The position numbers and the translations under genes were made by a program. A DNA stretch of 64,000 bases, taken from NCBI GenBank assembly GCA_016222825.1, contig JACRQF010000019.1, positions 124,001 through 188,000 of the forward strand, given 5' to 3'. Each line of letters begins with the position of its first letter. Positions within the stretch are counted from its first letter, which is position 1. Source of the DNA: Verrucomicrobiota bacterium (GTDB lineage: Bacteria > Verrucomicrobiota > Verrucomicrobiia > CAIQCK01). Positions 44,500-54,842 of the stretch are shown piece by piece. A model generated the notes under the pieces. That model was given only the letters and a program-made list of their open reading frames with translations. It searched no databases and was not told the origin of the DNA.

Positions 44500-44832
44500 T
44501 CATTGCGACGACAGGCTGCCGTCAATCCATCGCAGGTAGTCCCCTTGCCCGGCGGCCAGCGGCAGCGCGACGATCTCCGGCACCTGGTAGCTGTGAAGCT
44601 GCTTCACCGCCCGCTCCACGGCTCGGAACTTGCCGCGGCGCGTCTTCATCACCAGCAGCCACTCGCGCGCGTGGTCAATCTTCCCCTCCCACCAGTAATG
44701 CGACTCGACGCCGGAGACGATGCTCGCGCAGGCCACCAGCCGTTGCTCCAGCAACGCTCGCGCAATCCGGCGCGCTTCCCGCCGTGAGCCGGAGGTGACG
44801 AAGACGACACAATAAGCGTTGGCAGCACTCAT
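44500..44832 (-). CDS. cutA: Divalent-cation tolerance protein
   Basis: 110 residues; a small trimeric CutA protein. Family signatures are ALLEQRLVACASIV, HYWWEGKI and the conserved C-terminal PEIVALPL. The start overlaps the HAD gene stop (ATGA), so mnmA, HAD and cutA form one operon. Confidence 0.9.
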   Translation of the reverse strand: MSAANAYCVVFVTSGSRREARRIARALLEQRLVACASIVSGVESHYWWEGKIDHAREWLLVMKTRRGKFRAVERAVKQLHSYQVPEIVALPLAAGQGDYLRWIDGSLSSQ

Positions 44833-45404
44833 GGAATCCTTTCGATCACGCCGGGCAGTTCGTCGAGGCGATGAATGATATAATCCGCCTCGTGCGCCCA
44901 CTCCGGCATCTTGTCATTGACGAGAAGCACGCCTCGTGCGCCGGCGTTGTGGGCACAGCGCAGGTCATAGACGTAATCGCCAACCACCAGCATCTCGGTC
45001 GGTTGAAATCCCCATCGCTGCGCCAGCGCCAGCACCGGCTCCGGCGCCGGTTTGTGCGGCCCGTCTTCGCGCGTCAGCGTCGCGTCAAAGCGCAGGCCGA
45101 ACTTGGCCAGCACGGTCTTCACCGACTTGCGCGTGTTGCGCGTCAGCAGGCCGAGCTTGATGCCGCGCGCTCGCAGCGTGTCGAGCAACTCCGCCGCGCC
45201 AGGCTGCAACGTGGCGTTCACGGCCGCGTCTTCCTCGATGCGATGTAGGATGGTCTCCAACCGCTGCCGTTCGGCGTCGTCCACGGACTTCAGGTGGTCC
45301 ACGATGTCGCCCACCATCACGCCCAGCTCGCGACGCAACGCCTGGAAATCAATGTGCGGCTCCGTCAGCGTGCCGTCCATGTCGAAGATGATGCCGCGAA
45401 TCAT
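44829..45404 (-). CDS. HAD-family hydrolase
   Basis: 191 residues. Motif I IIFDMDGTL (about 4-12), motif II GLLTRN, motif III lysine in HKPAPEP and motif IV GDYVYDLRCA. This is the phosphoglycolate-phosphatase-like subgroup. The ATG overlaps the mnmA stop, and its stop overlaps cutA. Confidence 0.9.
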   Translation of the reverse strand: MIRGIIFDMDGTLTEPHIDFQALRRELGVMVGDIVDHLKSVDDAERQRLETILHRIEEDAAVNATLQPGAAELLDTLRARGIKLGLLTRNTRKSVKTVLAKFGLRFDATLTREDGPHKPAPEPVLALAQRWGFQPTEMLVVGDYVYDLRCAHNAGARGVLLVNDKMPEWAHEADYIIHRLDELPGVIERIP

Positions 45405-46504
45405 GTGGGTCGGGAGTTGAGAACTTCGGCCGGTTTGGTCTGGGCGATCCAACCGCCGCCGAGCAGCAAGTCGCCATCGTAGAACACCGCCGCCTGCCCC
45501 GGCGTGACGGCGCGCTCCGGCCCGGCGAACCGCACGCGGACGCGCGCGCCGGCATCGAGCGGCTCGATGACTGCGGCGGAACCTTTGTGCTGGCTGCGAA
45601 TCTTGACGCTCGCCTCGCGCGGCCTATCCGGCGCGGCGATGGAAACCCAGTTGCAGCGCTCGACGAGGCATTCCGCGCTCGCCAGCGCCGCGTCGTCGCC
45701 GACCATGACGCGGTTGTTTGGCGCATCGAGCGCGACCACATAGAGCGGCCGGCCGGTGGCGATGCCCAGTCCGCGCCGCTGGCCGACGGTGAAGAACTCA
45801 ATGCCCGGATGCTGCCCGAGCACGCGCCCGGCGGTGTCCACGATGTCGCCGGTGTGCTCCGTCACGCCCGCAGCTCGCAGGAACCGCCGGTAATCGTCGG
45901 CGACAAAGCAGATTTCCTGGCTCTCCTCCTTCGTTGCGACCTTCAAGCCGAGTTGCGCCGCGATGGCGCGCGTTTCCGGTTTCGTCACGTCGCCCATCGG
46001 GAACAGCGCGTGCGCCAGTTGCGGCTGGCTGAGCGAAAAGAGAAAATAGGATTGGTCCTTCCGTTCGTCGCGCCCCTTGCGAACGCGCATCCGGTCGCCG
46101 CGTTCGAGGATGGCGTAATGGCCGGTGGCGACGCAGTCCGCGCCGAGCGAGCGGGCTTTGTCGAGCAGCGTGCCAAACTTCAGCCCCTCGTTGCAGAGCA
46201 CGCACGGATTCGGCGTGCGGCCGGCGCGATACTCGGCCACGAAGCAGTCAATCACCCGCTTCTGGAACTGCGCTTGCTCGTCCACCACGTAGTGCGGGAT
46301 GCCAAGCTGCTGCGCCACCGCCCGCGCGTCGGCCACCGCTTGCGGGCCGCAGCACTTTTCCTCGATGCGGTTCTGGCACGCCTCCGGCCAGAGTTTCATC
46401 GTGATGCCGATGACCTCATAGCCCTGCTGGAGCAGGCGGCTGGCGACGACGCTGGAATCCACGCCGCCGCTCATGCCAACAACCACACGAGTTTTCTTGT
46501 TCAT
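45401..46504 (-). CDS. mnmA: tRNA-specific 2-thiouridylase
   Basis: 367 residues; thiolates U34 of Lys, Glu and Gln tRNAs. PP-loop GMSGGVDSSV, first active-site Cys in NPCVLC, second Cys in SQEICFV, and FFTVGQRRGLG are all present. The start MNKKTRVVV at 46504 is preferred over an upstream extension. It is the first gene of a three-gene operon. Confidence 0.95.
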   Translation of the reverse strand: MNKKTRVVVGMSGGVDSSVVASRLLQQGYEVIGITMKLWPEACQNRIEEKCCGPQAVADARAVAQQLGIPHYVVDEQAQFQKRVIDCFVAEYRAGRTPNPCVLCNEGLKFGTLLDKARSLGADCVATGHYAILERGDRMRVRKGRDERKDQSYFLFSLSQPQLAHALFPMGDVTKPETRAIAAQLGLKVATKEESQEICFVADDYRRFLRAAGVTEHTGDIVDTAGRVLGQHPGIEFFTVGQRRGLGIATGRPLYVVALDAPNNRVMVGDDAALASAECLVERCNWVSIAAPDRPREASVKIRSQHKGSAAVIEPLDAGARVRVRFAGPERAVTPGQAAVFYDGDLLLGGGWIAQTKPAEVLNSRPT

Positions 46505-46681
46505 CAAGAGTTCCGGCCCGACAACGCGCCAAGGCCAGCCTCGGTCGCCCACTCTAAAACGATGTTGCAGGGAGGCGCAACGCTGCGTTTACGGAAGCGC
46601 CCTTCTGTGGTATGGCTGACGGTCGCAAGAGGCCGAATAATGCCTTGTCTGTTGGCAACCAATAACCAGCAACCTGAACCT

Positions 46682-48124
46682 ATGAAGACCAACCGGAGAA
46701 ACTTCCTCAAAACAACGGGCCTGACGGGCCTGGGTCTCGCCAGCGGCAGCCTCCTCCACGGCCAAACACCGCAAGCGGGCCATCAAAACAAGAATGACGC
46801 CGCGCAGGCGGGCAAGCAATTAGAGAAGGCCCACGTGCAGCGGTTCAACATGTCGGGCTTCGCCGCGCCGCCGCTGGAGAAGGTGCGGATCGCCATCATC
46901 GGACTGGGCCAGCGCGGGCCAAGCCACTTGAACGTCATGAGCCGTATCGAAGGCACGGACATTAGGGTGCTCTGTGACATCCGGCCTGAGAAGGCAAACG
47001 CCGCCAAGAAGCGGCTCGCCGGCACGGCGCACAACCCGGACGTTCTCACCGGCCCGGAGGATTGGAAGAAGATATGCGAGCGTGACGACGTGGATTTGGT
47101 CATGATCACCACGCCCTGGTATATGCACGCGACGATGGCCGTCTATGCGATGGAGCACGACAAACACGTTGCTTCCGAGGTGCCGGCGGCCGGGACCATC
47201 GAGGAATGCTGGCGGCTGGTGGAGACCGCCGAGCGGACGCGCAGGCATTGCATGATGATGGAGAACGACAGCTACCTGCCGTTCCAACTGATGACGCTGA
47301 ACATGGCGCGACAGGGTTTCTTCGGCGAGGTCGTCCACGCCGACTGCGCCTACAACACCAGCAAGATGCGGAACAACTTCTCCAAGACGATGTATTGGGA
47401 CATGTGGTGGCTCAAGCAATACGCCGCCCGACGAGGCAACATCTACCCGACGCACGGCCTCGGCCCGGTCGCGCAAGTGATGGACATCAACCGCGGCGAC
47501 AAGTTCGAGTTCCTCGTCTCCGTCGAGAGCAAGGATTTCATGATGAACGCCCGCGCGCGCGAACTGGCCGCCACCGACGAGTTCTTCAAGCCGTTCGCCG
47601 AAAAAACCTATCGCGGCAACATGAACGTCACCACCATCCGCACGACGATGGGCCGCACCATCATGCTCCAGCACGACGCCACCTCGCCGTCGCCGCACAA
47701 CCTTTTCCACGGCATCTACGGCACCAAGGGCGCCGCGCTCTTCGATCCGCCACCGCCGAAGCTCTGCAAGGGAAACCACGCCTGGGTCTCCGCCGAGGAG
47801 TTCAAGGCGCTGGAGGAGAAATACACGCCGAAGATCACCCGGCAGGTGCATGAACTCGCCGCAAAGATGAAAGCCGGTCACGGCGGCTCCGACCTGCTGG
47901 AGGACTGGCGGCTGATTGATTGTCTGCGCAACGGCTTGCCGCTCGATCAGGACGTGTATGACGCCGCCGCCTGGAGCGCGGTCGTCCCGTTGAGTGAATG
48001 GTCCGTGCTGAACCGCTCAAACTCTATTGATGTCCCCGACTTCACAGCGGGCGCGTGGAAGACCAACAAGCCCAACATGGACATCAACCTCGAACGAGGC
48101 GGCAACACCAAAGTCGTGGTGTAA
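46682..48124 (+). CDS. Tat-exported Gfo/Idh/MocA oxidoreductase 1
   Basis: 480 residues with a Tat-type leader (NRRNFLK, then a hydrophobic stretch). The Rossmann fold begins RIAIIGLGQRGPSHL (about 66), and CDIRPEKANAAKKRL and EVPAAGTIEE follow as in sugar/inositol dehydrogenases. It starts the long same-strand glycan cluster and is divergent from mnmA. The exact sugar is unknown. Confidence 0.85.
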   Translation: MKTNRRNFLKTTGLTGLGLASGSLLHGQTPQAGHQNKNDAAQAGKQLEKAHVQRFNMSGFAAPPLEKVRIAIIGLGQRGPSHLNVMSRIEGTDIRVLCDIRPEKANAAKKRLAGTAHNPDVLTGPEDWKKICERDDVDLVMITTPWYMHATMAVYAMEHDKHVASEVPAAGTIEECWRLVETAERTRRHCMMMENDSYLPFQLMTLNMARQGFFGEVVHADCAYNTSKMRNNFSKTMYWDMWWLKQYAARRGNIYPTHGLGPVAQVMDINRGDKFEFLVSVESKDFMMNARARELAATDEFFKPFAEKTYRGNMNVTTIRTTMGRTIMLQHDATSPSPHNLFHGIYGTKGAALFDPPPPKLCKGNHAWVSAEEFKALEEKYTPKITRQVHELAAKMKAGHGGSDLLEDWRLIDCLRNGLPLDQDVYDAAAWSAVVPLSEWSVLNRSNSIDVPDFTAGAWKTNKPNMDINLERGGNTKVVV

Positions 48125-48163
48125 GCCCCGCTCTCCCACCAACCAAGAAAGGACAACCCACAC

Positions 48164-49492
48164 ATGAATCGCCGTGATTTCCTCCGCTATTCCACCGCCG
48201 CCACCGGCGTGCTCGGTTTCCCCGCCATCCTTCGAAGCGCCTCGCCCAACTCGACACTCCAGGTCGCCAGCATCGGCGTTGGCGGCATGGGTGGTCGGAC
48301 GATGAAGAGCGTCGCCAGTCATCCGAAGATGAAGATCGTCGCGCTCTGCGACGTGGATGAGAAGTCCCTCAGCGTGGCTGCGAAAACGTTTCCTGACGCG
48401 TCATGGCACAAGGACTGGCGCGAGTTGCTCAGCCGCCACGCGGCGAAGTTCGACGCCATCACCGTCGGCACGCCCGACCACATGCACGCCGCGCAGGCCG
48501 TCACTGCGATGCGCGCGAAGAAACACGTGTATCTCCAGAAACCGATGGCCACCACGCTCCACGAATGCCGCGTCATCACGCAGGAGGCCGCCAAGGCGGG
48601 CGTCGTCACCCAACTTGGCAACCAGGGTCGTTCCAGCATTGAGAACCGCATGACGGTGGAACTCATCCGCAGTGGCGCCATCGGCAAAATCAAGGAGGTC
48701 ATCCTCTGGGAAAACAAGCCGCTCAGTTGGTGGCCGAAGAACACCGAGCTTCGCGCGACGGGCGACGCGATCCCCGCGGGGCTGGATTGGGACCTCTGGC
48801 TCGGTGTGCGCGAGCCGCGGCCCTATCTGGAAAACACCTATCATCCGAAGACCTGGCGCGCGTGGTTCGACTTCGGCGTCGGCGAGATGGGCGACATGGG
48901 CTGCCATCACTTCGACACCAGTTTCGACGCCCTGAAACTCACCGCGCCGTTGCGCGTGCGGCAGACCACGCCCGGCAGCAGCGGGCCATTGTGGGGCAAG
49001 CAGCGCGTTGTCGAACTCATCTTCGCCGGCAGCCCGATCACCGCCGCCGACACCGTGAAGCTCACCTGGCACGACGGCGACCTGCGCCCCGACATCAGCC
49101 GCATCGCGCTGCCCAAAGGCATTCCCGAGGTGCCGACCTCCGGCACGTTCTGGATTGGCACGCAGGGCAGCATCTTCAAGAACTACGGCGGCGGCCGTCC
49201 GTTCGTGCTGCCGGAGGAGAACTTCCCGTTGGAGAAATATCCGCGCCTCAAGGGCCAGGACCATTACCGCGACTGGGTGGATGCGATTCTCGAAGGACGC
49301 AAATCCTGCGCCGACTTCAGCCACGGCGGCCCGCTAACCGAGACCGTGCTGGTCAGCGCGGCTACCGACCGCGTCGCCGGCCAGTGGTTGGAATGGGATC
49401 GCAAATCGTTGACCTTCACAAATAGCCCCGAGGCCACAAAACTCGTCCGTCGCACCTACCGCGATGGTTGGAAGGTGGAGGGTCTCGGATAA
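48164..49492 (+). CDS. Tat-exported Gfo/Idh/MocA oxidoreductase 2
   Basis: 442 residues with the Tat leader MNRRDFLRYSTAATGVLGFP. Rossmann motif ASIGVGGMGGRTM (about 35), then VYLQKPMATTLHECR and the C-terminal GFO/IDH/MocA domain. An aagga ribosome-binding site precedes it, 40 bases after the first paralogue. The two are distant paralogues likely to act on related sugars. Confidence 0.87.
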   Translation: MNRRDFLRYSTAATGVLGFPAILRSASPNSTLQVASIGVGGMGGRTMKSVASHPKMKIVALCDVDEKSLSVAAKTFPDASWHKDWRELLSRHAAKFDAITVGTPDHMHAAQAVTAMRAKKHVYLQKPMATTLHECRVITQEAAKAGVVTQLGNQGRSSIENRMTVELIRSGAIGKIKEVILWENKPLSWWPKNTELRATGDAIPAGLDWDLWLGVREPRPYLENTYHPKTWRAWFDFGVGEMGDMGCHHFDTSFDALKLTAPLRVRQTTPGSSGPLWGKQRVVELIFAGSPITAADTVKLTWHDGDLRPDISRIALPKGIPEVPTSGTFWIGTQGSIFKNYGGGRPFVLPEENFPLEKYPRLKGQDHYRDWVDAILEGRKSCADFSHGGPLTETVLVSAATDRVAGQWLEWDRKSLTFTNSPEATKLVRRTYRDGWKVEGLG

Positions 49493-49503
49493 TCATCTGA
49501 CGC

Positions 49504-50598
49504 ATGACGGCCAAGCCCATGTTGAAGAACGAACTGCTCGGCAACGACATGCTGCCGGTGGAGATTGTGTTGCACCCGTCGTGGTGGCACGCGCACGCTG
49601 GGATCAGCTTCGACGAGGACTTCTTCTACCATCCGGCCAAACGCGTCGAAAGCGAGCGGCGAATGGAGGCGGTGCTGCACGAGCGGTTCGGCCGCTATGG
49701 ACTCGGCGCGGACCGCGACCGCGACCTGCCGATCATCGGCGCGGTGCATAACGCCGCCGGCTATCTGGTTTCGGAAATGTTCGGCTGCGAAATCCGTTAC
49801 CGGGCCGAGGCTCCGCCCGACATCGTGCCGGCGAATCTTGAACGGCTCGACATAGATCCCGAAGCGCCGTTCCGCAGCCCGGCGTTCAAGCGGTTCGAGC
49901 GGCTCCGCGACACGCTCAAGACGCGGCACGGCTACGTGCTCGGCGACATCGGTTGGGCGGGCGTGCTCAACCTCGCGCTCGACCTGCGCGGGCAGGAGTT
50001 GTTCCTCGACATGGCCGACGCGCCGGAGCAGGTCGCGGCGGAGTTCCGCAAGATAGCGTCGGCCATAGAGCGGTTCGTCGCCTGCGTCGAATCCGAGACC
50101 GGTAGCAGTTCCATTTCCGTCAACCGCAACGTCCGCCACTTCCGTCGGCCAGTCCGCCTGCACTCCGAGTGCTCCAACACGATGATCTCGGCAGAGGACT
50201 ACGAGCGCTTCGTGTTGCCGGTGGACGTGGCCTGGAGCCAGCGGCACCGGCCGTTCGGCATCCATCACTGCGGCAAAGACCCGCACCGCTTCGCCGCGAG
50301 CTACGCGAAAGTGCCGCACCTCGACTTCCTCGACGTCGGCTGGGGCGGCGACGTTGCGCAAGTCCGCGAGCATCTGCCCCACACGTTCCTGAACATCCGG
50401 CTCGACCCCGTCAGCATTACGCGCCAGACGCCGGAGGAGATTCGCACGACGATCATCCGCCTCGTCGGCCAATCGGCGAACCCGTGGCTGACCGGCGTCT
50501 GCTGCATCAACATGGACAACACCGTCACCGATGCGCAGGTCACAGCGATTTTCGAATCCGTCGCGGAACTACGCCGGCAGTTTGCAGCAATCAGTTGA
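49504..50598 (+). CDS. URO-D-fold methyltransferase-like protein
   Basis: 364 residues; uroporphyrinogen-decarboxylase-type barrel. The metal-site motif GIHHCGKDP (about 241) resembles the zinc-binding His/Cys of MtaA/cobamide methyltransferases rather than heme-pathway UroD. There is no signal peptide. It follows the second dehydrogenase by 11 bases and precedes the DUF4838 gene. It may demethylate or methylate a substrate from the glycan cluster; this is inference. Confidence 0.7.
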   Translation: MTAKPMLKNELLGNDMLPVEIVLHPSWWHAHAGISFDEDFFYHPAKRVESERRMEAVLHERFGRYGLGADRDRDLPIIGAVHNAAGYLVSEMFGCEIRYRAEAPPDIVPANLERLDIDPEAPFRSPAFKRFERLRDTLKTRHGYVLGDIGWAGVLNLALDLRGQELFLDMADAPEQVAAEFRKIASAIERFVACVESETGSSSISVNRNVRHFRRPVRLHSECSNTMISAEDYERFVLPVDVAWSQRHRPFGIHHCGKDPHRFAASYAKVPHLDFLDVGWGGDVAQVREHLPHTFLNIRLDPVSITRQTPEEIRTTIIRLVGQSANPWLTGVCCINMDNTVTDAQVTAIFESVAELRRQFAAIS

Positions 50599-50624
50599 AA
50601 ACGAGCATCCAAACCGGATTGAAC

Positions 50625-53228
50625 ATGAAACTCCATCAAGCCTCCTTGTTCTGTGCCTCGCTGTTTCTGCTTCCAGCCGCCCACGCTGACGTGCCTCTGG
50701 TTGTCGAAGGGCAGGCGAAAGCTGTCATCGTGTTGCCTGCGACGCCGACACGTGTGGTGAAGTTTTCGGCGGACGAATTGGTCTATCACGTGGAGAAAGC
50801 GACGGGCACGAAGCTGTCTGTCATCAACGAGGGACAGGAGCCGAAGGAACCGGTAGCTCGCGTCTATCTCGGCCCAACCGCCGCCGCTGCGAAAGTGGGC
50901 CTCGACGTGGCGAAGCTTTCGCCGGACTCATTCACGTTGCGCGCGGCGAGTGGCGCGCTCTACATCGTGGGCCGCGACGGTGATGGCCGGCCGCTCGATC
51001 CGGACACGTGGGCCGGGACGTTGTTCGGCGTGTATGAAGTGCTGGAGAACGTGATGGGCGTGCGCTGGCTCTGGCCGGGGCAACTCGGCGAGCACATCCC
51101 CGCGACGAAGAACGTCACGGTGCCCGACACGGACAGGACAGTTGCGCCGCGGCTCATCATCCGGCGGCTGCGCAGCACGTTGGACGGCCGGCCCGGCGCG
51201 TCGGCGGGCGACACGTTTTCGGCGAGCGCGTTAAGGAAGGTGCGCGCGGACGAGCAGACGTGGCTGCGGCGTCAGCGCATGGGCCATTCGCGGAAGATGC
51301 GATGGGGCCATTCGTTCACGACGTGGTGGGAGCAGTATGGCAAGGAACATCCCGACTGGTTCAACCTGCTCGAAGACGGCAAGCGCGGCCCGCAATACGG
51401 CAACCGTGGCGATCGGACCGCCATGTGCGTCTCCAATTCCGGTTTCCACGCACAGATCATCGAGAACTGGCTGAAGGCGTGCGCCGCCAGTCCCGGCAAC
51501 AAGCCGAACATCAACGGTTGCGAGAACGACGTGTTCGGCCGCTGCGTGTGCGAGCGGTGCAAGTCGTGGGACGCGCCGCGGCCCGACGCGAAGCTCTACC
51601 CGGAGCGGTTCAGCAACCACGGCATCGTCTCCGACCGTTACGCGCGCTTCTGGCGGACGGTGCAGGAACTGGCCGCGAAACACGACCCCGATGCCATTGT
51701 CACCGGCTACGCCTACGTGAACTACGCGCCGCCGCCCGTGCGCGAGACGCTGAACGACCACGTCTGGATTGGCTTGGTGCCCGACGCGTTCTTCCCGCGC
51801 ACCGCCGCGGAGCACAAGCAGTGCATCGCGATGTGGCAGGGCTGGGCGAAGACCGGCTGCAAGCTGTTCCTGCGGCCGAACTACACGCTCGAAGGCTACT
51901 GCATGCCGTATCTCTACACGCGCCAGTTCGCCGACGAGTTCGCGCACCACGCGCGGAACGGGATGATCGCGACCGACTTTGACTCGCTGACGGCGATGTG
52001 GGCGACACAGGGGCCGCAGACGTATCTGTTCGCGCGCTGGCAGAGCTGTCTCGACAAGAAGGCGGACGAGGTGCTGGCGGAGTATTACGCGGGCTTCGGC
52101 CCGGCGGCGAAGAAGGTGAAGGCTTATTTCGACTACTGGGAGAACTACACGACGACCAACCGCGAGCGGTTCCGCGCGGTGGAGAAGAAGCTGAAGGCAA
52201 ACTGGGCGCTCTATCCGCGCATGGCCCACGTGTGTTTCCCGCCGGCGGCGTTCGCGCGCGGCCGGAAGCTGCTCGACGAGGCTGCGAAGGCCGCCAAGGA
52301 CGATGTGACCGCCACGGCGCGCGTGGAGTTCCTCGCGAAAGGCCTGACACACGCCGAGAAATGCGCCGCCGCCAGCCGCGCACGGGCCAGCGGCGATTTC
52401 ATGGCCCTGCAGGACGCGCTCGGCGACCTGCGCAGCTATCGTAAGCAGATCGAGCGCGATAACGTCGCCAACCTCGCCTTCTGCGCGTGGGTCGAATCGC
52501 GCGCGTTCGAGTCGAAAAGCGCCCGCGAAGTCGCCTATAACGGCCAGCCACTTAAGCCCCTCGCCGAGACAGTCGCGCCCGCCAGCGTCACGCCCGTCTC
52601 ACTCCGCGGCAACTTCGGCATGATCGCCTCACTGGGCGCGAAGGAGAAGTTCCGCGCCACCATCACCATCCGCAAAGTCGGCAAGACCAACATCGAGCCA
52701 GCGCGATGGAACCTCTATTCGTCGAAGAAGCAGACGCTCGCCAAAGGCGACATCGAACCCGGCAAGACAGCCAACGTCGAAGTCCCGGTGCCATCGGGCG
52801 GGATCTACAACCTCGTCCTGAGCACGGTCCGTAACGCCGGGCAGGTCACGCTGCACAACGACCACGCCGTCATCCTCGGCCGCGAGCTGGCGTTGATCGG
52901 AGAGAGCGGCCGGCTCTGGTTCTACGTGCCGCCGAAGACCAAGACCTTTACCGTCACGCTCGCGTCGCCCGGCCCCGGCGAGACGGCGAAGCTCGCGGTG
53001 TTCGATCCGTCGGGCCGCGAAACCGCCTCGGGCCATACCGGCGAAACGGAGAAGGTCGCACTCAAGGTCGAAGTCCCGCCGGGCCAGGACGGCAAAGCAT
53101 GGTCGGTCGCGCCATCGCGCGCTCCAAAAGGCGCACTCGAAGACTATACGATCTCATTGAGCGACAACCTCCCGCCTTACTGGGCACAAGCGCCTGACCG
53201 ATTGTTGGTGCCGGCTCCGGTGAAGTGA
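50625..53228 (+). CDS. Secreted DUF4838-like protein
   Basis: 867 residues with a signal peptide (LFCASLFLLPAAHA). The N-terminal domain (to about 160) is a beta-rich module (DELVYHVEKATGTKLSVI), and the middle (about 200-500) matches DUF4838 domains (CVSNSGFHAQIIENWLKA, CERCKSW, TGYAYVNYAPPP). C-terminal beta domains follow. It is probably involved in glycan binding or cleavage. Confidence 0.7.
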   Translation: MKLHQASLFCASLFLLPAAHADVPLVVEGQAKAVIVLPATPTRVVKFSADELVYHVEKATGTKLSVINEGQEPKEPVARVYLGPTAAAAKVGLDVAKLSPDSFTLRAASGALYIVGRDGDGRPLDPDTWAGTLFGVYEVLENVMGVRWLWPGQLGEHIPATKNVTVPDTDRTVAPRLIIRRLRSTLDGRPGASAGDTFSASALRKVRADEQTWLRRQRMGHSRKMRWGHSFTTWWEQYGKEHPDWFNLLEDGKRGPQYGNRGDRTAMCVSNSGFHAQIIENWLKACAASPGNKPNINGCENDVFGRCVCERCKSWDAPRPDAKLYPERFSNHGIVSDRYARFWRTVQELAAKHDPDAIVTGYAYVNYAPPPVRETLNDHVWIGLVPDAFFPRTAAEHKQCIAMWQGWAKTGCKLFLRPNYTLEGYCMPYLYTRQFADEFAHHARNGMIATDFDSLTAMWATQGPQTYLFARWQSCLDKKADEVLAEYYAGFGPAAKKVKAYFDYWENYTTTNRERFRAVEKKLKANWALYPRMAHVCFPPAAFARGRKLLDEAAKAAKDDVTATARVEFLAKGLTHAEKCAAASRARASGDFMALQDALGDLRSYRKQIERDNVANLAFCAWVESRAFESKSAREVAYNGQPLKPLAETVAPASVTPVSLRGNFGMIASLGAKEKFRATITIRKVGKTNIEPARWNLYSSKKQTLAKGDIEPGKTANVEVPVPSGGIYNLVLSTVRNAGQVTLHNDHAVILGRELALIGESGRLWFYVPPKTKTFTVTLASPGPGETAKLAVFDPSGRETASGHTGETEKVALKVEVPPGQDGKAWSVAPSRAPKGALEDYTISLSDNLPPYWAQAPDRLLVPAPVK

Positions 53229-53248
53229 CGGGCATTGAAGGAACCACC

Positions 53249-54754
53249 ATGAACCGACGCGAATTCCTGATTGCCAGCAGCGGCATGCTCACTGCCTTCC
53301 GACCCTGTGTGCTGGCGGAAGAGAAAGCACAAGCAGCCAGCCGTTACCTCGACATCGTCCGCCGTTACGCTGATGCGATGATCGAGCACGGGCGGGATGT
53401 CTATGGCGAGGTGAAGTCGCCGTTGTTCGCCGCCACGCTCGACCGCAAGACGCTGAAGCTGCCGGAAAAACCGCCCGGCAACATTAGCGGCATCCGTAAC
53501 GGCGACCGCACGCTGACCGGCGCGAACCCGATGCACGACGAGAACCTTTACCAAGTGCTCTACGCGCTCACGAAGGCGACGGGCGAGATGCGTTACGCCG
53601 CCGAAGCCGACGCGGCGTTGAAGTGGTTTTTCGAGCACTGCCAAAGTCCGAAGGGGTTGATGGCTTGGGGCGAGCATCAGGGGTGGGACTTCGTGAAGGA
53701 AGCCTCCACCGCGCCGGCAGCGCCGCACGAGTTCTACCGGCCGTGGGTGTTGTGGGATCGCTGTTTCGCGCTCGCGCCAGAACCGTGCCATCGCTTTGCC
53801 ACGGGCCTATGGAACCACCAGATCGCCGACCACAAAACCGGCGCGTTTTCGCGGCACGCGATGGACATCTGGGACACGGCCAAGACCAGCGCGCGCAAAG
53901 GCTATGAGTTCCCGCGCCACGGCGGCTTCTACATCGCGACGTGGGCGGCGGCGTGTGAGCGGACGAAAGACCCGGAGATGTTGAAGGCCATCGAGTGCCT
54001 CGTGGATTCGTTCGAGGCGCGGCGCAACAAAACCACCGGCATCATTCCCGCCGAGAGCAACACGCCGGAGCTGGTCTGGCCGCAGAGCAACGTCTCGCTG
54101 GCGATGGACCTGCACGACGGCGCGAAGAGAGTGCCAGTGCCGCTCGCAAAGAAGATGCGCGCGTGCGCGGAGCGGATAGACGGCACGTTCCTCGCCATCA
54201 AGCACGACCTCGCGCCTGACGGAAACGGTTTCCTTAAGGCCGTGCGCGCCTCGACGCTGGAGCCGACCGACACCTACACCGCACGTGGCATCAAGAAGCC
54301 AGGCAAGAAGGATTCCTGGACGCACACGTGGGAGACCGGCTACGGCGAGTCCACCGACGCGCAGGTGGCGATGCTCTGCCTGTCGCGCTGGCAACAGGTG
54401 AAGCTCGACGGCTACAGAACGCTCTTTCTCGCCGCCGCCGACCGCTACCTGCGGCGCGATCCTGACCTGGCCATCACACTCTATCCCGGCGCGCTGGCCG
54501 ACGCCATCGCCGTCATGGTCGCTGCGTATCGGCTCACACGCGACGCGAAATTCCTCGACCGCGCAGATGTATTCGCTAAGACCGCGCTGGACGTGTTCTT
54601 CGAGGACGGCTCGCCGTTGCCACGCGCCAGTTCGAAGCACAGTCACTACGAAACCATTACGCGCGGCGATACCCTGGCGATGGTGTTGCTCGATCTTTGG
54701 GCGGCGCGCGCCAAACCTTCGCTAGACCTGAACATGGTCTGGGATGATCGGTGA
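53249..54754 (+). CDS. Tat-exported alpha/alpha-toroid protein, lyase-like
   Basis: 501 residues. MNRREFLIASSG is a Tat leader. The rest is helical with an alternating pattern of toroid enzymes (LYQVLYALTKATGEMRYAAE, KGLMAWGEHQGW, ETGYGESTDAQVAML). It is similar in style to pectate or hydrolase families, but I do not recognise the exact one. A gaagga site precedes the ATG. Confidence 0.6.
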   Translation: MNRREFLIASSGMLTAFRPCVLAEEKAQAASRYLDIVRRYADAMIEHGRDVYGEVKSPLFAATLDRKTLKLPEKPPGNISGIRNGDRTLTGANPMHDENLYQVLYALTKATGEMRYAAEADAALKWFFEHCQSPKGLMAWGEHQGWDFVKEASTAPAAPHEFYRPWVLWDRCFALAPEPCHRFATGLWNHQIADHKTGAFSRHAMDIWDTAKTSARKGYEFPRHGGFYIATWAAACERTKDPEMLKAIECLVDSFEARRNKTTGIIPAESNTPELVWPQSNVSLAMDLHDGAKRVPVPLAKKMRACAERIDGTFLAIKHDLAPDGNGFLKAVRASTLEPTDTYTARGIKKPGKKDSWTHTWETGYGESTDAQVAMLCLSRWQQVKLDGYRTLFLAAADRYLRRDPDLAITLYPGALADAIAVMVAAYRLTRDAKFLDRADVFAKTALDVFFEDGSPLPRASSKHSHYETITRGDTLAMVLLDLWAARAKPSLDLNMVWDDR

Positions 54755-54842
54755 AGCTGGCAGTCTGCCCACCGGCGGTCGTGCCATTGGTTTTCTGTCT
54801 GGACAACGCTGGGTTCAAGCCGGATATGAGAAGGCAACACCT